This document shows, in pieces, positions 59,595-64,000 of a DNA stretch of 64,000 nucleotides. Source of the stretch: Chryseolinea serpens. GTDB lineage: Bacteria; Bacteroidota; Bacteroidia; Cytophagales; Cyclobacteriaceae. The first letter of the stretch is position 1; each line of letters begins with the position of its first letter. The translations under genes were made by a program, and so were the position numbers. The stretch covers positions 1,240,001-1,304,000 of the forward strand of contig NZ_FQWQ01000002.1 of NCBI RefSeq assembly GCF_900129725.1, given 5' to 3'. Under the pieces are notes generated by a model. It was not told the origin of the DNA and searched no databases. It worked only from the letters and a program-made list of their open reading frames with translations.

Positions 59595-59920
59595 TTGCTA
59601 AAGGATATATCCGGTATCAGGTTATAGATGCTGTTGCGCAGGGCGTATTGTTGATCTAATGCGCGCTTGCCCAAGGCGGTCATGACGTAGTATTTTTTTC
59701 TGCGTCCTCCCCGGTCTTCGGTGATGCCCCCGAAGCGCGATCGCACCAGCCCTTTGTCTTCCATGCGCTTGAGGGCGACGTGCACGGCGCTGATGTTAAG
59801 TTTCTTTTTGAGATGACTTTCCAGGTTTTCGAGCACGGCCACGCCATAGGCTTCGTCGTGGAGGGCGCCCACCATCAATAAAACCAGTTCTTCAAATTCT
59901 CCGAGCGAAGGAGTTTTCAT
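59591..59920 (-). CDS. PadR family transcriptional regulator (second copy)
   Basis: A 109-residue winged-helix protein: LGEFEELVLLMVGALHDEAYGVAVLENLESHL, recognition region ISAVHVALKRMEDKGLVRSRF and wing EDRGGRRKKYYVMTALG. Similar to the PadR at 4783-5118, particularly at LGEFEE, the AVH recognition helix and RGGRRK. It overlaps the permease by 4 bp. A palindrome 24 bp upstream of its start is a good candidate for its own operator. Confidence 0.93.
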   Translation of the reverse strand: MKTPSLGEFEELVLLMVGALHDEAYGVAVLENLESHLKKKLNISAVHVALKRMEDKGLVRSRFGGITEDRGGRRKKYYVMTALGKRALDQQYALRNSIYNLIPDISFSK

Positions 59921-59943
59921 AGCGGTTGATTTACTTAACGAAT

Positions 59944-59967
59944 GTGAAATAAATAGATTATTTTCAC
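59944..59967 (-). promoter_or_regulatory. Palindromic candidate operator of the second PadR
   Basis: A 24-bp element with perfect outer arms GTGAAA and TTTCAC and 18 of 24 positions symmetric. It lies 23 bp upstream of the PadR start codon in an AT-rich stretch where the promoter should be. The symmetry is read from the sequence; autorepression is inferred from the family. Confidence 0.55.
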
Positions 59968-60107
59968 TTTTGCTATAGAAATGGAATTATTTTTCTGGCC
60001 CGGGGATTGATGCCGGGCTTCCAAGCGGTTATGTTACGGGTAAAATTCGTGTGATTCTACGGAAAGAACGATGTAATCTGACGGTCCCTGGCTGTCTGCT
60101 AACGATC

Positions 60108-60569
60108 TTAAACGTCCACGCTATATCCCACCTTCACCTTGTCCATGACCACATGTGTGTAAAAGTGTTTTACATTGTTATTGTCCATGAGCCATTTTTT
60201 TGAAAACGCTTCGTAGTGCTGCATGTCTTTTGCGTTGACCAGGATCACAAAGTCATACGTGCCGGTCACGAAATAACATTGCATGACCTCGGGGCATTTG
60301 CGCATGGTGGTCTTGAATTTCTCCAGCGCACGCGAATTGCCATCCTGTAAAACAATGTCGACGACGCAGGTGATGCCGATGCCTGCTACCTGGGGTGAGA
60401 TGATAGACACATCGGCCTCGATCACTTTTTCATCGCGAAGCCGTTTCAACCTCCGCTGCACGGCCGACGGGCTCAGGCCTACCGCTTCACCGAGTTCATC
60501 GGCGGTGGTCTTGTTGTTGCGCTGTAACAGTCTTAACAGCTTTTTGTCGAACTCGTCCAGGGGTTGCAT
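60108..60569 (-). CDS. Lrp/AsnC family transcriptional regulator
   Basis: A 153-residue protein. The HTH occupies residues 6-55 (LDEFDKKLLRLLQRNNKTTADELGEAVGLSPSAVQRRLKRLRDEKVI) and the RAM (ligand-binding, oligomerisation) domain the rest (GIGITCVVDIVLQDGNSRALEKFKTTMRKCPEVMQCYFVTGTYDFVILVNAKDMQHYEAF). Lrp/AsnC proteins form octamers or hexadecamers that respond to amino acids and often regulate a divergent amino acid metabolism gene. Here the divergent neighbour is the class-V aminotransferase, its likely target. Confidence 0.94.
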   Translation of the reverse strand: MQPLDEFDKKLLRLLQRNNKTTADELGEAVGLSPSAVQRRLKRLRDEKVIEADVSIISPQVAGIGITCVVDIVLQDGNSRALEKFKTTMRKCPEVMQCYFVTGTYDFVILVNAKDMQHYEAFSKKWLMDNNNVKHFYTHVVMDKVKVGYSVDV

Positions 60570-60686
60570 GTTTTATGCGTTTTGGGATTTAAAATTACCG
60601 GAAAAAACTGCTATTCCCTGTTCTTTGCAGAAATTGTGCGGGCAGGCCTTGGCAATTTTGCAGGGCATATCAAACTTTTTTCGACT

Positions 60687-61913
60687 ATGAAAAGTACAAA
60701 CGAGAGTCCTTTCTCCTCCGACGAGATCGCCGCCTTGCGAAACGACACGGAAGGCTGCGGGCAGGTCATCCACCTCAACAACGCCGGTGCCAGCCTGATG
60801 CCGCGGGGCGTGACGCAAAGCATTCTGGATCACATCAAGCTGGAGTCGGCGATCGGCGGCTATGAGGCTTCTGCGCTGCGACACGATGCCATCCGCCAAT
60901 TCTACGATGTGGCGGCGAAGCTGTTCAACTGCAAGCCTTCCCAGATTGCCTTCACGGCAAGTGCGACCGACTCGTATACGCGCGCCCTATCCTCCATCCC
61001 GTTTCGCGAAGGCGATATCATTCTGACCGACACCGATGACTTTATCTCCAACCAGATCCAATTCCTGTCCTGTCAAAAAAGATTTGGCATCCGCATCGAG
61101 CACATTCGAAATGCTCCCGGTGGTGGCGTCGACCTCGACGATCTCGATCACAAACTCCATACGTTACAGCCTCGCGTGCTCGCCATCACACATGTTCCCA
61201 CCAACTCGGGTCTCGTTCAACCGGTGAAAGCCATCGGCGAAATTTATGGGCGCTATGCGCAACAACACGGCGACAAAACCTGGTATCTGCTGGATGCCTG
61301 CCAATCGGTTGGGCAAATGAAGCTGGATGTAGCAGTTTTAAAATGCGACTTCCTCAGCGTGACCAGCCGCAAATTTCTTCGCGGCCCCCGCGGCGCAGGA
61401 TTTCTCTACATTTCCGACAAAGCCTTACAACAAGGACTGGAGCCGCTGTTCATCGACATGCGCGGCGCGGAATGGATCGAGAAAGATCGCTACAAACCCC
61501 GCGAAGACGCCATGCGCTTCGAAGACTGGGAGTTTGCCTATGCCCTCGTGTTGGGGACTCGGATGGCCATTGAATATTGCCTGCACCTCGGCGAGGACCG
61601 CATCTGGCAACAGGTCAAACTTCTCTCCACCTACCTGCGGCAGGAACTTTCCCCGTTGGGCGGGATTCGGATGCTCGACCGCGGTCCTGAAACCTGCGGA
61701 CTGGTCACCTTTACCGTCGCCGGTTCCGACCCAAAATACCTGGTGAACGAATTCCTAAAACGAAAGATCAATGTCGTCCCCAGCTTCCGGAATTTTGCCG
61801 TCATCGACTTCGACGAGAAAAAAGCCGCCTGGGCTCTCCGCGCCTCACCCCACTACTTCAACACAAAACCCGAGATCGATACTTTTATCTCCGCCCTAAA
61901 GGAAATCATCTAA
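60687..61913 (+). CDS. Class V aminotransferase / cysteine desulfurase-like PLP enzyme
   Basis: A 408-residue protein from the ATG at 60687 (MKSTNESPFSSDEIAALR); the frame upstream overlaps the Lrp gene. Fold-type I features: VIHLNNAGASLMPRGV at the substrate side, AFTASATDSYTRALSSIPFREGDIILTDTDDF, VLAITHVPTNSGLVQPVKAIGEI, LLDACQSVGQM (PLP-binding Asp), and the Schiff-base Lys in SVTSRKFLRGPRGAGFLYIS. The sequence is closer to isopenicillin-N-epimerase/EgtE-like members than to IscS, and the active-site Cys loop of a desulfurase is not obvious. Likely amino acid transamination or beta-elimination, controlled by the divergent Lrp protein. Confidence 0.9.
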   Translation: MKSTNESPFSSDEIAALRNDTEGCGQVIHLNNAGASLMPRGVTQSILDHIKLESAIGGYEASALRHDAIRQFYDVAAKLFNCKPSQIAFTASATDSYTRALSSIPFREGDIILTDTDDFISNQIQFLSCQKRFGIRIEHIRNAPGGGVDLDDLDHKLHTLQPRVLAITHVPTNSGLVQPVKAIGEIYGRYAQQHGDKTWYLLDACQSVGQMKLDVAVLKCDFLSVTSRKFLRGPRGAGFLYISDKALQQGLEPLFIDMRGAEWIEKDRYKPREDAMRFEDWEFAYALVLGTRMAIEYCLHLGEDRIWQQVKLLSTYLRQELSPLGGIRMLDRGPETCGLVTFTVAGSDPKYLVNEFLKRKINVVPSFRNFAVIDFDEKKAAWALRASPHYFNTKPEIDTFISALKEII

Positions 61914-61951
61914 AGTCCACCCAAACACCCACCCCCTCACTCCCACACCCC

Positions 61952-61975
61952 TACTGGCTACTAACTACTGGCTAC
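61952..61975 (-). repeat. Heptanucleotide repeat (3-4 units) with G-rich tail
   Basis: On the plus strand TACTGGC, TACTAAC, TACTGGC, TAC. Read on the minus strand the units are GTAGCCA-type and are followed by AGGGGTGTGGGAGTGAGGGGG (plus-strand coordinates 61928-61951), which parallels the flank of the repeat at 35989. Confidence 0.8.
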
Positions 61976-62072
61976 TTTTTCAGCATGTTAGAAAAGTACC
62001 AGTTTTAACCATCCCCGATGTAGCCTTCCTGATGGAATGGGCCGTAATTTCGTTATTCAAAACAACCGAACC

Positions 62073-62918
62073 ATGAAAACGCTATTCACTCCGGAACAAG
62101 TGGCCCAATACAACACCGACGGATACATTGTTGTCGAAAACTTCTGCTATCCGCAGGAGATCGACCGGCTCATGACCATCGCCTACGAGGATAAGAACAT
62201 CCGCTCCAATGCCTGGGACCTTGATGACCAGTCGGGTAAAAAGACAAAGCTTTCGCTTTGGTATACGCCCGGCAACAATCCCTATGGCTATCTCACGCGA
62301 AGCGAGCGCATGGTGAACCGCGTGGCGCAGTTGATGGAGGGAAATGGTCGTATCTGTCACTATCATTCGAAGCTCATGCAAAAGGAACCTCGGGTGGGCG
62401 GTGCCTGGGAGTGGCACCAGGATTATGGTTATTGGTATAAGAATCAATTTATGTATCCCGACCAACTGATGAGCGTGATGGTCGCGCTGACGACGGCGAA
62501 TAAAGGCAACGGCTGTCTGCAGGTGATCAAGGGCTCGCATAAACTTGGCCGCGTCAATCATGGCTTTGCGGGAGAACAGGTGGGTGCAGACATGGTGATG
62601 GTCAACAATGCCTTGAAAACCATGGAGCTGGTCTATTGCGAGTTGCATCCCGGCGACGCGCTTTTCTTTCACAGCAACCTGCTGCATCGTTCCGAAGCCA
62701 ACCTGTCGGACAATTCGCGGTGGTCGGTGATCTCCTGCTACTCAGCCGAATCCAACCTAGCGTATAACGAGCCTTCTTCGGCGTGGAAAATTCCCGTGGA
62801 GATCGTGCCCGACAACGCCTTGATGGAATGGGAAACCGAGTCGTTCTCGGAAAAAGATTTCTTGAAAAAAGAAAATGATGAAGCCCTGAAGGAGTCGGGC
62901 TGGGAAACCAAATTGTGA
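62073..62918 (+). CDS. Phytanoyl-CoA dioxygenase (PhyH) family protein
   Basis: A 281-residue protein from the ATG at 62073 (MKTLFTPEQVAQYNTDGYIVVENF); the frame extends to 62037. The jelly-roll Fe(II)/2-oxoglutarate oxygenase features are visible: WEWHQDYGYWYK carries the HxD metal ligands, GCLQVIKGSHKLGRVNHG is the strand before, and LHPGDALFFHSNLLHRSEANLSDNSRWSVISCYS holds the distal His and the 2-oxoglutarate-binding Arg. Members hydroxylate small molecules, often amino acids or natural-product intermediates. It follows the aminotransferase on the same strand, separated by the repeat. Confidence 0.93.
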   Translation: MKTLFTPEQVAQYNTDGYIVVENFCYPQEIDRLMTIAYEDKNIRSNAWDLDDQSGKKTKLSLWYTPGNNPYGYLTRSERMVNRVAQLMEGNGRICHYHSKLMQKEPRVGGAWEWHQDYGYWYKNQFMYPDQLMSVMVALTTANKGNGCLQVIKGSHKLGRVNHGFAGEQVGADMVMVNNALKTMELVYCELHPGDALFFHSNLLHRSEANLSDNSRWSVISCYSAESNLAYNEPSSAWKIPVEIVPDNALMEWETESFSEKDFLKKENDEALKESGWETKL

Positions 62919-62963
62919 GCTTGACTTAAAGAATTGGCCTGGGATGGAGCTAGCTTCACATGA

Positions 62964-63623
62964 CTAGTTCTTTTTCCGGGCCGTTGTTTTTCTTGCTACC
63001 GTCTTCCTGGTGGCGGTCTTCTTGGCCGCCGTTTTTTTTGGCGCACGTTTCTTTTGAATTTGGTCCAAGGTCTTCCCGGACTTGGCTGAGCGGTCCTTTA
63101 AAAGAATGTCACCGGTGGTGGCATATTCATCTTTGGTCTTCATAAGCAGCCACGCGTTTTCGCCCCGGGCGCTGGTTTTTACGAGGGCAAATTCTCCCTT
63201 TAATTTTTCGCCAAGCATAACAAACTTTAGCTTGCCGGCATGCAGCTGGTGAAGCAACGCTTTGTCTTCCTCTTTCTTCGAAGCAAAGGGTCCATCGGCT
63301 GCGGCATACGCCCCCGCATCCCAAACCATGACCGTGCCGGCGCCGTAGTTGCCTTCTGGGATGGTTCCTTCAAAGGTCCGGTAGTCATAGGGATGATCTT
63401 CCACCATCATGGCGAGACGCTTCACGGAAGGGTCCATCGATGGGCCTTTCGGGACGGCCCAACTTTTGAGCACGCCGTCCATCTCCAGGCGAAAGTCGTA
63501 GTGAAGGTGGGACGCCGCGTGTTTTTGAACGACAAATGTATGCGCAGCACCGGCAGACTTTCCGCCGGTGGGTTCTGGGGTTTCGCTAAAGGCCCTTTTC
63601 TTTTTGTAGGTTGTTAAGCTCAT
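62964..63623 (-). CDS. Stand-alone LigD-type 3'-phosphoesterase domain protein
   Basis: A 219-residue protein from the ATG at 63623 (MSLTTYKKKRAFSETPEP); the frame upstream to 63860 runs through a dispersed repeat and is not believed. The phosphoesterase motifs are present: FVVQKHAASHLHYDFRLEMDGVLKSWAVPKGPSMDPSVKRLAMMVEDHPYDY, FEGTIPEGNYGAGTVMVWDAG (Mn-binding His, Asp and Arg positions). It trims 3'-phosphate and 3'-ribonucleotide ends during end joining. The C terminus is a ~35-residue Lys/Ala/Thr/Arg tail (RKTVARKTTARKKN), probably for DNA binding. No ligase or Ku gene is near. Confidence 0.9.
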   Translation of the reverse strand: MSLTTYKKKRAFSETPEPTGGKSAGAAHTFVVQKHAASHLHYDFRLEMDGVLKSWAVPKGPSMDPSVKRLAMMVEDHPYDYRTFEGTIPEGNYGAGTVMVWDAGAYAAADGPFASKKEEDKALLHQLHAGKLKFVMLGEKLKGEFALVKTSARGENAWLLMKTKDEYATTGDILLKDRSAKSGKTLDQIQKKRAPKKTAAKKTATRKTVARKTTARKKN

Positions 63624-63652
63624 ATTCTTTGGCGTAAGAAATGCGTTAAACC

Positions 63653-63750
63653 ACCCTCCTTCGCTGAAGCTTCGGCGGGCAAGCAAAGTTAAAGCAAAGC
63701 ACTGCGTTTCCTTGCGTCTTTCTTTGCTCGCCGAACAGGTGAGGCGGTTC
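63653..63750. repeat. Palindromic dispersed element with AAGCTTCGG core
   Basis: CCTTCGCTGAAGCTTCGGCG then GGCAAGCAAAG (63658-63688) faces a second, inverted copy whose minus-strand reading, 63748 down to 63714, is ACCGCCTCACC-TG-TTCGGCGAGCAAAGAAAGACGC. That reading is the same as 48853-48896 except for an ~11-bp loss. The two halves can form a hairpin of about 20 bp. The element is 30 bp upstream of the phosphoesterase start. Confidence 0.75.
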
Positions 63751-63931
63751 AACAACGGATTAACCCAACAAAATTGTGCCAGCCCTACACAGCATCCCAA
63801 CCCTACTGAATCGAACAAAATGTGGAAAATCCACGCCAACCGCTCAACACTATTCCCCAACGCTTTTTGGGGTGGCCTGTAGCGCGAACGCCCGCAATGC
63901 TTACCTTTAGACGCGTTATTTTTAAGATCTC

Positions 63932-64000
63932 ATGAAAGCATCGGTACTCGTCGTCGACGACGAAGAGAATCTTCGGAAGTTGCTCTCCCGCGTGGTGGAG
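63932..64000 (+). CDS. Response regulator, start only (cut by window edge)
   Basis: The first 23 codons read MKASVLVVDDEENLRKLLSR followed by VVE, the standard opening of a receiver domain with the acidic DD(E) pocket. The form VLVVDDEENLRxLL is typical of NtrC-type regulators, but nothing beyond the first helix is in the window. Confidence 0.75.
   Translation, partial: MKASVLVVDDEENLRKLLSRVVE

Noticed and set aside
63624-63860. 79-residue upstream extension of the LigD-type phosphoesterase
   Set aside because: The extension runs through the palindromic dispersed repeat (giving ARRSFSEG) and the conserved domain begins after MSLTTYKKK at 63623.

Overview
The window (GC-rich, roughly 50-55% by eye) looks like a chromosome segment of a Bacteroidota member, most likely Cytophagia (Chryseolinea/Ohtaekwangia type). 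This is an inference from gene families: orphan FtsX/MacB-like ABC permeases paired with PadR regulators, a CarboxypepD_reg-type TonB-dependent receptor, surface lipoproteins, YwqK/MORN lipoproteins, internalin-type LRR proteins, a cytochrome c peroxidase, and a few candidate promoters of the Bacteroidota TTTG / TAnnTTTG form. No rRNA, tRNA, CRISPR array, transposase or phage gene was seen.

Layout. 1-5118 (minus): PadR regulator followed by two large ABC permeases, the last cut by the window edge. 5273-6405 (minus): GNAT acetyltransferase and MarR regulator, translationally coupled. 6590-10720 (plus): M20 peptidase, small membrane protein, prolyl oligopeptidase lipoprotein. 10724-11512 (minus): deiodinase-like thioredoxin-fold lipoprotein. 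12037-16286: PAP2 phosphatase, flippase-like membrane protein, polyprenyl-phosphate GT2 and ArnT-like GT39, which together look like a lipid-linked sugar modification set. 16410-21024: response regulator, GH172 and GH9 glycoside hydrolases. 21250-24601: Crp/Fnr regulator, two small genes that probably go with it, a small secreted protein with a duplicated TonB-plug-like motif and a membrane protein. 24670-29194 (minus): a tightly coupled four-gene operon of exported proteins of unknown role ending in a large LRR protein. 29442-30326: a cytoplasmic-looking LRR protein. 30535-33998: PhoX/DUF839-like lipoprotein with a collagen-like stretch, then a di-heme peroxidase. 34038-35897: membrane GAF-domain sensor. 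36263-41932 (plus): beta-propeller phytase, TonB-dependent receptor and beta-helix lipoprotein operon ending in a strong terminator. 42230-43921: TPR/LuxR-type HTH sensor-regulator. 44110-54476: a third orphan permease, NUDIX hydrolase and several small or hypothetical genes. 54490-59920 (minus): a second PadR plus two-permease module with the same order as the first. 60108-62918: Lrp/AsnC regulator divergent from a class-V aminotransferase, then a PhyH-type dioxygenase. 62964-63623: stand-alone LigD-type 3'-phosphoesterase. 63932-end: start of a response regulator.

Themes. (1) Two copies of a PadR - prefix permease - permease module, with no ATPase gene beside them. (2) A phosphate-scavenging neighbourhood: PhoX-like protein, phytase, TonB receptor. 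(3) A secreted LRR operon, the best candidate here for an undescribed system. (4) Two dispersed repeat families: a 7-bp tandem repeat at four loci, one inside the 3' end of a MarR gene, and a palindromic element carrying AAGCTTCGG at two loci.
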